From Burkholderia sp. BCC0506 (GTDB taxonomy: Bacteria > Pseudomonadota > Gammaproteobacteria > Burkholderiales > Burkholderiaceae): DNA of 64,000 nt. The position numbers and the translations under genes were made by a program. Position 1 is the first letter of the stretch, and every line of letters begins with the position of its first letter. Positions 8,234 to 18,233 of the stretch are shown piece after piece. The stretch lies in assembly GCF_902833145.1 (NCBI RefSeq), contig NZ_CADFEN010000005.1, positions 62,001 through 126,000 of the forward strand. The letters are read 5' to 3'. A model generated the notes under the pieces. It made no database searches and had not been told where the DNA came from. It was given only the letters and a program-made list of their open reading frames with translations.

Positions 8234-8262
8234 AGTGTAGCCAGCGCGATGGCGGGCCCCAA
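8234..8262 (-). promoter_or_regulatory. Putative promoter of the gntR-flavoprotein-ABC unit
   Basis: On the minus strand TTGGGG (8262-8257) and TACACT (8239-8234) are separated by 17 bp, a sigma70-like arrangement. The predicted start falls next to the 8212-8225 palindrome. The remaining intergenic stretch to 8511 shows no other clear signal, and the promoter of the divergent MFS gene was not identified. Confidence 0.45.
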
Positions 8263-8511
8263 CCAACTATTTCTGATTTCGAATTTCCCGTTCCGGCAAA
8301 GCGGGGCGACAGGGTGACGGGCGGCCGGGCGGGCGCGTGATCCGGCCCTTGCGAGCCGCGCGGGATCGTCGACAATCAAAACCGCGGTCTCATGCGTCGC
8401 GCATGTCGATTTCCCGATGCGTCGCCCGTCGTGTCGATATCGACCGGGCAGCGCCGCGCCATCCGGCCGGCACCGGTTTCCCGAATGGCGCAACGAACGA
8501 GGAGAGGCCAC

Positions 8512-9747
8512 ATGACACGCCACATGTCGAATTCCCGATACCGCTGGGTGATCGTCGCCGCGGGCGGCCTGATGGGCTGCGTCGCGATCGGCGCGATGTT
8601 CTCGTTACCGGTCTTCCTGCGGTCCATCGCGCGCGAGACGGGCTGGTCGATGACCGGCATTTCCGCCGCGATGACGCTCGGCTTCATCGCGATGGCCTTC
8701 GCAAGCATGGCGTGGGGCAGCCTGTCGGACCGCGTCGGCACGCGGCCGGTCGTCGTCGCGGGCGCCGTGCTGCTGTCGGCGAGCCTGGCGCTGGCGAGCC
8801 GCGCCCCGTCGCTGCTCGTGTTCCAGCTGACCTTCGGCCTCGCCGTCGGCAGCGCGACCGCCGCGATATTCGCGCCGATGATGGCGTGCGTGACCGGCTG
8901 GTTCGACACGCACCGCAGCCTGGCGGTGTCGCTGGTGTCGGCCGGCATGGGGATGGCGCCGATGACGATGGCGCCGCTGGCCGCCTGGCTCGTATCAGTG
9001 CGCGACTGGCGCACGTCGATGCTGCTGATTGCCGCACTGGCGGCCGTCGTGATGATTCCCGTGTCGCTGCTGGTGCGGCGGCCGCCCGCGCTTGACGCTG
9101 CGCCGGCGCACGCAGTGCCCGCGCCTGCGCCCGCCGGCGCGCCCGCCGCGATGTCGGTCGCCGATGCGTTGCGCTCGCCGCAGTTCATCGTGCTCGTGCT
9201 GACCAATTTCTTCTGCTGCGCGACGCATTCGGGCCCGATCTTCCATACGGTCAGCTACGCGGTGACCTGCGGGATTCCGCTGATCGTCGCGGTGTCGATC
9301 TACAGCGTCGAAGGGCTCGCGGGCATGGGCGGCCGGATCGCGTTCGGGATACTCGGCGACCGTCTCGGCGCGAAACGCATGCTGGTGGCGGGGCTGCTCG
9401 CACAGGCGCTCGGCGCGCTCGGCTACTACTTCGTGCGCACGCTCGACGGCTTCTACGCGGTCGCGACGTTGTTCGGCTTCATCTACGCGGGCGTGATGCC
9501 GCTGTATTCGGTGCTCGCGCGCGAGAATTTTCCGCTGCGGATGATGGGCACCGTGATCGGCGGCTGCGCGATGGCCGGCAGCCTCGGAATGGCCGCGGGC
9601 CCGGTCGCCGGCGGCCTGATCGTCGATGCATTCGGCAGCTACGGCTGGCTGTACGTCGGATCGTTCGCGATCGGGATCGGCGCGTTCCTGATCGCGACGC
9701 TGTTCCGTCCGTTCGCGAAAGCGCGCCCGGAAACGGTGGCGGCGTAG
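8512..9747 (+). CDS. MFS transporter
   Basis: A 411-residue polytopic membrane protein with about twelve helices. The loop 2-3 motif GSLSDRVGTRPVV and its C-terminal counterpart FGILGDRLGAKRMLVAG are the major-facilitator signatures. The start at 8512 is set by a GAGGAGAGG ribosome-binding site 5-12 bp upstream; longer in-frame starts would place the first helix far from the N-terminus. It is transcribed divergently from the GntR-led unit, 307 bp away, so it may serve the same substrate or its product, but nothing in the sequence identifies the cargo. It resembles the monocarboxylate/oxalate-type MFS group in general form. Confidence 0.88.
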   Translation: MTRHMSNSRYRWVIVAAGGLMGCVAIGAMFSLPVFLRSIARETGWSMTGISAAMTLGFIAMAFASMAWGSLSDRVGTRPVVVAGAVLLSASLALASRAPSLLVFQLTFGLAVGSATAAIFAPMMACVTGWFDTHRSLAVSLVSAGMGMAPMTMAPLAAWLVSVRDWRTSMLLIAALAAVVMIPVSLLVRRPPALDAAPAHAVPAPAPAGAPAAMSVADALRSPQFIVLVLTNFFCCATHSGPIFHTVSYAVTCGIPLIVAVSIYSVEGLAGMGGRIAFGILGDRLGAKRMLVAGLLAQALGALGYYFVRTLDGFYAVATLFGFIYAGVMPLYSVLARENFPLRMMGTVIGGCAMAGSLGMAAGPVAGGLIVDAFGSYGWLYVGSFAIGIGAFLIATLFRPFAKARPETVAA

Positions 9748-9893
9748 TCGGGCAGGGGGGCGGCGTTTTCGCCGGTTCGGGCGGGGTGGCGCCCGCCTGG
9801 GCGCGGATAAAGAAGGTCCGGACATCGTCTCCGTTTTGGGGCCTCGGCCGGCGCTTTGCCTGCTGCGGCGCAGCAGAGCGGCAACCGACGGCG

Positions 9894-9915
9894 ATCGCCG
9901 CGCATGCGCGGCGAT
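9894..9915. repeat. Perfect 22-bp palindrome
   Basis: Arms ATCGCCGCGC (9894-9903) and GCGCGGCGAT (9906-9915) pair perfectly around AT. It lies between the MFS gene and the DUF1992 promoter and has no T-run, so it is not a standard terminator. A smaller hairpin (CTGCTGC/GCAGCAG) lies about 30 bp upstream. Confidence 0.6.
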
Positions 9916-9957
9916 TCGGCCCCTAAAAACGCAATATCGAGCATGTATTCGAAGGGC

Positions 9958-9986
9958 CTGTCATACCGGCGTCACCCTGCTAGAAT
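9958..9986 (+). promoter_or_regulatory. Putative promoter of the DUF1992-tadA unit
   Basis: CTGTCA (9958-9963) and TAGAAT (9981-9986, preceded by TGC) are spaced 17 bp apart, a good sigma70-like match with an extended -10. Transcription would start near 9993, about 23 bp before the DUF1992 ATG. Confidence 0.6.
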
Positions 9987-10015
9987 TCGGCCTGCCGCAT
10001 TGTTCCGATTGACTG

Positions 10016-11010
<995 letters not shown>

Positions 11011-11111
11011 GTGCCTTCCGGCGCGCCCGTCGTACCGGCCGTGCACCGTTGTCGTGAACCGGACACGGTTCGGACCCTCTAAGCAGGTTTGACGATCCCG
11101 ATACTTTCGCC

Positions 11112-12050
11112 ATGTCCTTCCAGCCCGCCGCGTCCTACACCATCCGCCTGCTGGCGCCGTCCGGCTATCCGCACGACCCCGACGCGATCAACCGCGCGCT
11201 CGAGCGCCTGAGCACCGCGCAGCAGCGCATCGAGAACATCGAGGCGACGCAGCGGCGCTTCCAGCGTTTCGGCGGCACCGACGGCGAGCGGGCGGGCGAC
11301 CTGAACCGCCTCGCCGATCCCGAGCGGCCGCTGCCGGACATCGCGCTCGCGGTGCGCGGCGGCTACGGCGCCGCGCGCATCCTGCACGGGCTCGACTATC
11401 GCGGGCTCGAGCGCCGGCTGCGCGACCAGCCGATCGCGCTCGTCGGCCACAGCGACTTCACGGCGATCCAGCTGGCGCTGTACGCGAAGGCGCGCATCAA
11501 GACGTTCGGCGGCCCGATGCTGTCGGCCGATTTCGGCGCCGAAACGCCGAGCGACTTCACGATGCAGCATTTCTGGCAGACGCTGACGCAGCCGAGCACG
11601 ACCATCGTCGCCGACGCGCCGCAGGCGCAGACGGTGAACGTGACCGGCACGCTGTGGGGCGGCAACCTGGCGATCCTCACGTCGCTGGTCGGCACGCCGT
11701 ACATGCCCGACATCGAGGGCGGCATCCTGTTCATCGAAGACGTCAACGAGCAACCGTTCCGGATCGAGCGGATGATCTATCAACTGCACCTGTCGGGGCT
11801 GCTCGCGCGCCAGCAGGCGCTCGTGCTCGGCCAGTTCACCGGCGCGCGGCCGTTCGAGTACGACAACGGCTACGACATGCAGGCGATGATCGACCAGGTG
11901 CGCGCGGTGATCGGGATTCCGGTCGTCACGGGGCTCCAGTTCGGCCATGTGCCCGACCTGCTGACGTTGCCGTTCGGTGCGCAGGCGCAACTGGTCGCGA
12001 ATGCGCACGGGTTCCGGCTCACGTTGTCCGACTATCCGCATCTCGGCTGA
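11112..12050 (+). CDS. ldcA: LD-carboxypeptidase (S66 family)
   Basis: A 312-residue serine peptidase that removes the terminal D-Ala from murein tetrapeptides during cytoplasmic cell-wall recycling. VRGGYGAARIL and the nucleophile motif VGHSD (Ser114) are visible, followed by GTLWGGNLAIL, FIEDVNEQPFRIERM (catalytic Glu) and a final FGHVPD (catalytic His). No signal peptide is present, in agreement with a cytoplasmic role. A strong intrinsic terminator follows at 12070. Confidence 0.93.
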   Translation: MSFQPAASYTIRLLAPSGYPHDPDAINRALERLSTAQQRIENIEATQRRFQRFGGTDGERAGDLNRLADPERPLPDIALAVRGGYGAARILHGLDYRGLERRLRDQPIALVGHSDFTAIQLALYAKARIKTFGGPMLSADFGAETPSDFTMQHFWQTLTQPSTTIVADAPQAQTVNVTGTLWGGNLAILTSLVGTPYMPDIEGGILFIEDVNEQPFRIERMIYQLHLSGLLARQQALVLGQFTGARPFEYDNGYDMQAMIDQVRAVIGIPVVTGLQFGHVPDLLTLPFGAQAQLVANAHGFRLTLSDYPHLG

Positions 12051-12069
12051 TGCCGGTGCGAATCGATCG

Positions 12070-12096
12070 AAAGGCGGGTTTCCCGCCTTTTTCTTT
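12070..12096 (+). terminator. Rho-independent terminator of ldcA
   Basis: A perfect 9-bp stem AAAGGCGGG/CCCGCCTTT with a TTT loop, followed by TTCTTT. It ends the ldcA transcript and separates it from the purine-catabolism island. Between here and 12311 I see nothing else. Confidence 0.85.
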
Positions 12097-12311
12097 ATGT
12101 AATCACGCAACTAACGGTCCATATTTCTCGTCGATGCCCGTTCGATTTCCGCCCGGTTGTGCACCATTTTTGTCAACAAAACGACCGGGCGGGCATAAGG
12201 CGAGAAGGGCCGCGATCGTACCCGTCAGGCTTGTCGTGCATGGGTTTTGTGCGCATTGCACCGAATGTGGACGCGCCGTTGCACGCCGATTGTGCGAAAT
12301 CCTGCAAAAGA

Positions 12312-12323
12312 ATTGTTGACAAT
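12312..12323 (+). promoter_or_regulatory. Putative operator of the FCD-type GntR regulator
   Basis: ATTGT (12312-12316) and ACAAT (12319-12323) form a perfect inverted repeat around TG. FadR/FCD GntR regulators commonly bind NTTGTNNACAAN-like palindromes. A possible promoter TTGACA (12316-12321)-16 bp-TAGGAT (12338-12343) overlaps it, so binding would block the -35 region. The implied leader is very short, making the promoter call weaker than the operator call. Confidence 0.55.
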
Positions 12324-12358
12324 CTTTATGTCCGCCCTAGGATGAGGACCATCACACG

Positions 12359-13063
12359 ATGCAGATCATGAACGAGCCCGATTCTCCTCCGTCCGGCGCA
12401 GCCGGTCCCGAAGCGATCGCCGAACGGATCCGCACCGCGATCCTCGAGCATCGGCTCGCGCCCGGCGCGAAGCTGACGGAGGCGCAGCTCTGCGAGGTGT
12501 TCGGCGTGAAGCGCGGGACGATCCGCCAGGCGCTCGCGCAGCTCGCGACCGACAAGCTGGTCGACCTCGAGCCGAATCGCGGCGCATTCGTCGCGAGCCC
12601 GACGCTGCAGGACGTGCACGAAGTGTTCGAGATGCGGCGGATCATCGAGCTGGCCGTGGTCGAGCGGCTCGCGACCGGCCCCGGCGCCAGGCGGCTGAAG
12701 GGCGTCGCGGCGCTGATCGACAAGGAACGCAAGGCGTTCGAGCGGCACGACTTCGCGGCATGGATCCGGCTGTCGGGCGAATTCCATACGGCGCTTGCGA
12801 CGCTGATGGGCAATGCGACGCTCAGCGAGTGCCTCGAAGGGCTCGTCGCACGTTCGACGCTGATGTCGGCGCTGTACGAATCGCACGGCCGCAGCCCGTG
12901 CTCGTGCGACGACCACGACGAGATCCTCGCGGCGCTGGAGGCGGGTGATTCGAAGCAGGCGGTGACGCTGATGGCGCGCCACCTGCAGCATGTCGAACTG
13001 AAGATGCTGGACCGGCCCGCGCAAGGGCAGGTCGATTTGCGCGAAGTGTTCGGCGGCGCCTGA
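12359..13063 (+). CDS. GntR family regulator, FCD subfamily
   Basis: A 234-residue regulator. The winged helix (about 16-80) contains GAKLTEAQLCEVFGVKRGTIRQAL; the C-terminal all-helical FCD effector domain has FEMRRIIELAVVERLA, the metal-ligand region GEFHTAL and DDHDEILAALEAGD. It heads the plus-strand allantoin genes and is therefore the likely pathway regulator, responding to a purine-ring breakdown product (inference). Start at 12359 lies behind a GAGGACC site; an ATG at 12368 is an alternative. Confidence 0.88.
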   Translation: MQIMNEPDSPPSGAAGPEAIAERIRTAILEHRLAPGAKLTEAQLCEVFGVKRGTIRQALAQLATDKLVDLEPNRGAFVASPTLQDVHEVFEMRRIIELAVVERLATGPGARRLKGVAALIDKERKAFERHDFAAWIRLSGEFHTALATLMGNATLSECLEGLVARSTLMSALYESHGRSPCSCDDHDEILAALEAGDSKQAVTLMARHLQHVELKMLDRPAQGQVDLREVFGGA

Positions 13064-13212
13064 GCGGCGACGCGAACCCGGCCGCGCGCCACACGACGAG
13101 CGCAATGCAGGCCTGCGGCATTTGCCGCGGGCCGCGGGTCCGACTCCGGGCGATGATCCGGAGCGATATCGATGACGGTGGAGCGGCCTTCCGGCCGCGT
13201 CAAGGAGAAGTC

Positions 13213-14709
13213 ATGGCTCAGTTCAGTGTGGCGCACGACAGCGCCTATCCGGCGGAAGAAGGTGGCGAGGGCGGTGGTCCGGCACTGCCGGATGGTTATA
13301 GCGAACGTCTGTACAACGAAGATTTGGCACCCCTGAAAAATCAGACATGGGGCTCGTACAACATCTTCGCGTTCTGGATGTCGGACGTGCACAGCGTCGG
13401 CGGCTACGTGTTCGCGGGCAGCCTGTTCGCGCTCGGGCTGACGAGCTGGCAGGTGCTGATCGCGCTGATCGTCGGCATTGGCCTCGTGAACGGATTGTGC
13501 AACCTGATCGCGCGGCCGAGCCAGCAGATCGGCGTGCCGTATCCGGTCGCGTGCCGCGCGACGTTCGGCGTGCTCGGCGCGAACGTGCCGGCCGTGATCC
13601 GCGGGCTGATCGCGATCGCGTGGTACGGCATTCAGACCTATCTCGCGTCGAGCGCGCTCGTGATCGTCGTGCTGAAATTCTTCCCGCAATGGCTGCCGTA
13701 TGCGGACGTGCATCGCTACGGCTTCCTCGGGCTGTCGGCGCTCGGCTGGGCCGGCTTCATGCTGCTGTGGGTGCTCCAGGCGTTCGTGTTCTGGAACGGG
13801 ATGGAGACGATCAAGAAGTTCATCGACTTCGCGGGCCCGGCCGTCTACGTCGTGATGTTCATCCTCGCCGGCTACATGGTGTGGCGCGCGGGCTGGCGCA
13901 ACATCGGCATCAACCTCGGCGGCGTCAAGTATCACGGCGCCGAAGTGATTCCCGTGATGATCACGGCCGTGTCGCTCGTCGTGTCGTATTTCTCCGGGCC
14001 GATGCTGAACTTCGGCGATTTCTCGCGCTACTGCCGCACGTTCGGCGACGTGAAGCGCGGCAATTTCTGGGGGCTGCCGGTCAACTTCCTCGCGTTCTCG
14101 CTCGTCACCGTGATCACGACCGCCGCGACGCTGCCCGTGTTCGGCCAACTGATCACCGACCCGGTCGAAACGGTCGGCCGCATCGACCATCCGACCGCGG
14201 TGATCCTCGGCGCGCTGACGTTTACGATCGCGACGATCGGCATCAACATCGTCGCGAACTTCGTGTCGCCCGCGTTCGATTTCTCGAACGTCGCGCCGCG
14301 GCTGATCAGCTGGCGCGCGGGCGGCATGCTCGCGGCCGTCGCGTCGATCTTCATCACGCCGTGGAACCTGTTCAACAACCCGGCCGTGATCCACTACACG
14401 CTCGACGTGCTCGGCGCGTTCATCGGCCCGCTGTACGGCGTGCTGATCGCCGACTTCTACCTCGTCAAGCGCGGCCGCCTCGTGCGCGACGACCTGTACA
14501 CGATGTCGGAAAGCGGCAGCTACTGGTACACCGGCGGCGTGAACCGCCGCGCGCTCGTCGCGCTGCTGCCGGCCGCGGTGATCGCGGTGGTCTGCGTGAT
14601 GGTGCCGGGCTGGCAGGCGCTCGCGAACTTCTCGTGGTTCATCGGCGCAGGGCTCGGCTTCGTGTTCTACCGGCTGCTTGCGGGCGCGAAGGCGAACGCG
14701 AAGGCGTAA
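13213..14709 (+). CDS. NCS1 family nucleobase/allantoin/hydantoin permease
   Basis: A 498-residue membrane transporter with about twelve helices. The NCS1 family blocks are clear: LAPLKNQTWGSYNIFAFWMSDVHS in the first helices, ARPSQQIGVPYPVACRATFGVLGANVPA, GPMLNFGDFSRYC, and IGINIVANFVSPAFDFSN. The start is set by AGGAGA 5-10 bp before the ATG at 13213. The following racemase gene is 10 bp away. Given its neighbours it most likely imports allantoin, uracil or another purine-derived ring compound. Confidence 0.92.
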   Translation: MAQFSVAHDSAYPAEEGGEGGGPALPDGYSERLYNEDLAPLKNQTWGSYNIFAFWMSDVHSVGGYVFAGSLFALGLTSWQVLIALIVGIGLVNGLCNLIARPSQQIGVPYPVACRATFGVLGANVPAVIRGLIAIAWYGIQTYLASSALVIVVLKFFPQWLPYADVHRYGFLGLSALGWAGFMLLWVLQAFVFWNGMETIKKFIDFAGPAVYVVMFILAGYMVWRAGWRNIGINLGGVKYHGAEVIPVMITAVSLVVSYFSGPMLNFGDFSRYCRTFGDVKRGNFWGLPVNFLAFSLVTVITTAATLPVFGQLITDPVETVGRIDHPTAVILGALTFTIATIGINIVANFVSPAFDFSNVAPRLISWRAGGMLAAVASIFITPWNLFNNPAVIHYTLDVLGAFIGPLYGVLIADFYLVKRGRLVRDDLYTMSESGSYWYTGGVNRRALVALLPAAVIAVVCVMVPGWQALANFSWFIGAGLGFVFYRLLAGAKANAKA

Positions 14710-14719
14710 GGAGCGTGCG

Positions 14720-15511
14720 ATGAAGATCCGACTGATCAATCCGAATACGACGCAGCGGATGACCGACGCGATGGGCCGCTGCGCGCGCGAGGTCGCGGCC
14801 GCCGGCACGGAGATCGTGGCCGTGAGCCCGTCGATGGGGCCGCCGTCGATCGAAGGGTATTACGACGAGGCGCTCGCGACGCCGGGGCTGCTTGCCGAGA
14901 TCGCGCAGGGCGAGCGCGACGGCTGCGATGCGTACGTGATCGCGTGTTTCGGCGATCCGGGCCTGTACGCCGCGCGCGAGCTCGCGCGCGGGCCGGTGAT
15001 CGGCATCGCCGAGGCCGCGATGCATGCGGCGAGCGTGCTCGCGCCGGGCTTCTCGGTCGTCACGACGCTCGCGCGCACCTGCGGGATGGCGTGGCACCTC
15101 GCGGAGCGCTACGGGATGAAGCGGTTCTGCCGCAACGTGCGCGCGACCGACGTCGCGGTGCTCGAACTCGACCGGCCCGGCTCGGCCGCGCGCCGGATCA
15201 TCGTCGACGAATGCCGGCGCGCGCTCGACGAGGACGGCGCCGACGCGATCGTGCTCGGCTGCGCGGGGATGGCCGAATTCGCGCACGAGATCGAACAGCA
15301 GATCGGCGCGCCGGTGGTCGAGGGCGTCACGGCGGCCGTGAAGTGGGCCGAGGCGCTCGTCGCGTTGCGCCTCGCGACCGCGAAGCGCGGCGACTACGCG
15401 CGGCCACTGCCGAAGCGCTACGACGGCGCGTTCGCCCGCTTCAGCCCGCCGGACGGGGAGGCGGCGGAACCGGCGCCGAATTTGCCGCAACCGCACATAC
15501 ACACCGTCTGA
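14720..15511 (+). CDS. Asp/Glu/hydantoin racemase family protein, probable allantoin racemase
   Basis: A 263-residue member of the aspartate/glutamate/hydantoin racemase superfamily. The N-terminal RLINPNTTQRMTD block, a first catalytic-cysteine segment IACFGDPG and a second VLGCAGMAEF are the HyuE/HpxA-type signatures. HpxA interconverts S- and R-allantoin, and here the gene lies directly between a ring permease and allantoinase, so allantoin is the best substrate guess; hydantoin racemase is the alternative. The start at 14720 is preceded by AAGGAG. Confidence 0.85.
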   Translation: MKIRLINPNTTQRMTDAMGRCAREVAAAGTEIVAVSPSMGPPSIEGYYDEALATPGLLAEIAQGERDGCDAYVIACFGDPGLYAARELARGPVIGIAEAAMHAASVLAPGFSVVTTLARTCGMAWHLAERYGMKRFCRNVRATDVAVLELDRPGSAARRIIVDECRRALDEDGADAIVLGCAGMAEFAHEIEQQIGAPVVEGVTAAVKWAEALVALRLATAKRGDYARPLPKRYDGAFARFSPPDGEAAEPAPNLPQPHIHTV

Positions 15512-15672
15512 CACGCACTATCTGCGCCGCTGTATGGGCGCGTATGAACGTTTTCGCTACACTGGGCCGTCATCGCACCGGCTTGTGCGGCCGGCCTCCG
15601 GGCACCGCGCAGCCGATGCGAACCCATTATTTCAGCCCGCTCATTCAGCCTGTTTTCGTTGCACTTCGAACC

Positions 15673-16626
15673 ATGCCACTCGATCCCAACTATCCTCGCG
15701 ACCTGATCGGCTACGGCCGCCATCCCGTTCAGGCGAACTGGCCGGGACGCGCCCGCGTCGCCGTGCAATTCGTGCTGAACTACGAGGAGGGCGGCGAGAA
15801 CTGCGTGCTGCACGGCGATCCGGGCTCCGAGCAGTTCCTGTCCGAAATCGTCGGCGCGGCCGCGTATCCGGACCGCCACATGAGCATGGAGTCGATCTAC
15901 GAATACGGGTCGCGGGCCGGTGTGTGGCGCATCCTGCGCGAATTCGAGAAGCGCGGCCTGCCGCTGACGGTATTCGGCGTCGGCATGGCGATCGAACGAC
16001 ATCCGGAGCTCGCGCGCGCGTTCGTCGAGCTCGGCCACGAGATCGCGTGCCACGGCTGGCGCTGGATCCACTACCAGAGCATGACGCCGGAGCTCGAAGC
16101 CGAGCACATGCGCCTCGGGATGGAAGCGATCGAGCGCGTGACGGGCGAGCGTCCGCTCGGCTGGTACACCGGCCGCGACAGCCCCAATACGCACCGCCTC
16201 GTCGCCGAATACGGCGGCTTCCTGTACGACTCCGACAACTACGGCGACGACCTGCCGTTCTGGATGGACGTCGAGGTGTCGGGCGGCCGCACGACGCCGC
16301 AACTGATCGTGCCGTACACGCTCGACACGAACGACATGCGTTTCGCGACGCCGCAGGGCTTCAACACCGGCGACCACTTCTTCCAGTACCTGCGCGACGC
16401 GTTCGACGTGCTGTACGCGGAGGGCGACGAAGCGCCGAAGATGCTGTCGATCGGCATGCACTGCCGGCTGCTCGGCCGGCCCGGCCGGTTCCGCGGGCTG
16501 CAGCGGTTCCTCGATCACATCGAGCAGCACGATCGCGTTTGGGTGACGCGCCGTGTCGATATCGCGCGGCACTGGCGCGAACATCATCCGTATCAGCCCA
16601 ATCATCGAAACGAAGGGAAAGCATGA
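15673..16626 (+). CDS. puuE: Allantoinase PuuE (polysaccharide-deacetylase fold)
   Basis: Hydrolyses allantoin to allantoate without the dinuclear metal site of classic allantoinases. The 317-residue protein shows the family N-terminus [19 protein letters not shown], then [24 protein letters not shown] and [13 protein letters not shown]. The start [10 protein letters not shown] at 15673 matches the usual PuuE N-terminus; in-frame ATGs upstream would add a low-similarity tail. No good ribosome-binding site is visible. Its stop overlaps the uraD start by 4 bp. Confidence 0.93.
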   Translation: MPLDPNYPRDLIGYGRHPVQANWPGRARVAVQFVLNYEEGGENCVLHGDPGSEQFLSEIVGAAAYPDRHMSMESIYEYGSRAGVWRILREFEKRGLPLTVFGVGMAIERHPELARAFVELGHEIACHGWRWIHYQSMTPELEAEHMRLGMEAIERVTGERPLGWYTGRDSPNTHRLVAEYGGFLYDSDNYGDDLPFWMDVEVSGGRTTPQLIVPYTLDTNDMRFATPQGFNTGDHFFQYLRDAFDVLYAEGDEAPKMLSIGMHCRLLGRPGRFRGLQRFLDHIEQHDRVWVTRRVDIARHWREHHPYQPNHRNEGKA

Positions 16627-17144
16627 AGGCGATGCGTTACACGTTGGAGCAACTGAACACGATGGCGCCGAGCGGATTCGTCGCGGCGCTGTCGGGGATC
16701 TTCGAACATTCGCCGTGGGTGGCCGAGGTCGCCGCGGGCAAGCGGCCGTTCGCGAGCATCGACGCGTTGCACGAGACGATGTCGGATGCGGTGGAGACGG
16801 CCGGCGAGGCGCGCCAGCTCGCCCTGATCAACGCCCACCCGGAACTGGCCGGCAAGGCCGCCGTGCGCGGCGAGCTGACGGCCGAGTCGACGCGCGAGCA
16901 GAGCGGCGCGGGCCTCGACCAGTGCACGCAGGAAGAATTCGACAAGCTGCTCACGCTGAACCGCACGTATCGCGAGAAGTTCGGCTTTCCGTTCATCCTC
17001 GCGGTGCGCGGCTACGACCGCCACGGCATCATCGCGAACTTCGAGTCGCGCGTGAACCATTCGCGCGCCGAGGAGCTGCGCACGAGCCTCGACCAGATCT
17101 ACCGGATCGCGCGCTTTCGCCTCGACGACCTGATCGACGCCTGA
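16623..17144 (+). CDS. uraD: 2-oxo-4-hydroxy-4-carboxy-5-ureidoimidazoline (OHCU) decarboxylase
   Basis: A 173-residue enzyme that decarboxylates OHCU to S-allantoin. The catalytic histidine is in NAHPELAGK (H72), and the substrate-binding [11 protein letters not shown] and RxxxE-type NHSRAEEL segments are present. The ATG overlaps the puuE stop (ATGA), indicating coupled translation. It acts between HIU hydrolase (20865-21218) and allantoinase. Confidence 0.94.
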   Translation: MKAMRYTLEQLNTMAPSGFVAALSGIFEHSPWVAEVAAGKRPFASIDALHETMSDAVETAGEARQLALINAHPELAGKAAVRGELTAESTREQSGAGLDQCTQEEFDKLLTLNRTYREKFGFPFILAVRGYDRHGIIANFESRVNHSRAEELRTSLDQIYRIARFRLDDLIDA

Positions 17145-17219
17145 CGCCGCCGCCTGACACCGCAATACGGCCTGCTGCGTCGCAGCGGCCCGATCGCCTC
17201 ACTGAAACAAGGAAACATC

Positions 17220-18233
17220 ATGGCTGTTCCGCTTCTCGATCCGAACGCACCCGATTTCACGCGGCGCTACGTGAATCTTGCCGACCCGCGTCTCGGTGCG
17301 CAGGCGCTCGAGGCCAGCGACGAATTCTTCGCGCCGAAGGACCGGATGCTGAACCCCGAGCCGGCCGTCTTCATTCCCGGCAAATACGACGACCACGGCA
17401 AGTGGATGGACGGCTGGGAAACGCGCCGCAAGCGCACGACCGGCTACGACTGGTGCATCGTCAAGCTCGCGCGCCCGGGCGTGCTGAAGGGTTTCGACAT
17501 CGACACGAGCCACTTCACCGGCAACTTCCCGCCGGCCGCGTCGATCGAGGCCGCGTTCGTGGCCGACGGCGCGCCGACGCACGCGACCGAGTGGGTCGAG
17601 GTCGTGCCGTCGACGACGCTGCAGGGCAACAGCCACCATTACGTCGAAGCGAGCGATGCCCGCGCGTTCACGCACCTGCGCGTGAACATCTACCCGGACG
17701 GCGGCATCGCGCGCCTGCGCGTGTACGGCCAGCCGCAACTCGACTGGGCCGGCGCGAGCGCGACCGAGCAGTTCGACCTCGCGGCGATGGAAAACGGCGG
17801 TTACGTCGTGGCGGCGAACAACCAGCACTTCGGCGTCGCGTCGAACCTGCTGCTGCCGGGCCGCGGCGTGAACATGGGCGACGGCTGGGAAACCCGCCGC
17901 CGCCGCGAACCGGGCAACGACTGGGCGATCATCGCGCTCGCGCAGCCGGGCGTGATCCGCAGGATCGAAGTCGATACCGCGTTCTTCAAGGGCAACTATC
18001 CGGATCGCTGCTCGATCCAGGCCGCCTATGTGTCGGGCGGCACCGACAGCTCGCTGATCACGCAGTCGATGTTCTGGCCGGTGCTGCTCGGCGAACAGAA
18101 GCTGCAGATGGACAAGCAGCACGACTTCGAACGGGAGATCGCGTCGCTCGGCCCCGTCACGCACGTGCGACTGAACATCATTCCGGACGGCGGCGTGTCG
18201 CGCCTGCGTTTGTGGGGGACGCTCGACAAATGA
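17220..18233 (+). CDS. alc: Allantoicase
   Basis: A 337-residue enzyme that splits allantoate into ureidoglycolate and urea. Two tandem allantoicase domains can be seen: each has a [22 protein letters not shown] block, a [22 protein letters not shown] block and an [11 protein letters not shown]-type strand. The ATG at 17220 follows AAGGAAACATC. Its stop overlaps the allA start. Confidence 0.95.
   Translation: MAVPLLDPNAPDFTRRYVNLADPRLGAQALEASDEFFAPKDRMLNPEPAVFIPGKYDDHGKWMDGWETRRKRTTGYDWCIVKLARPGVLKGFDIDTSHFTGNFPPAASIEAAFVADGAPTHATEWVEVVPSTTLQGNSHHYVEASDARAFTHLRVNIYPDGGIARLRVYGQPQLDWAGASATEQFDLAAMENGGYVVAANNQHFGVASNLLLPGRGVNMGDGWETRRRREPGNDWAIIALAQPGVIRRIEVDTAFFKGNYPDRCSIQAAYVSGGTDSSLITQSMFWPVLLGEQKLQMDKQHDFEREIASLGPVTHVRLNIIPDGGVSRLRLWGTLDK

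Noticed and set aside
5698-8523. A 941-codon frame that would fuse GntR-region sequence to the flavoprotein
   Set aside because: The part before 7437 is out of frame with the true GntR gene. The 4-bp start/stop overlap marks the real boundary.
12352-14808. An 818-codon minus-strand frame opposite the GntR and NCS1 genes
   Set aside because: Asp/His/Arg-rich shadow; both plus-strand genes show clear families and ribosome-binding sites.
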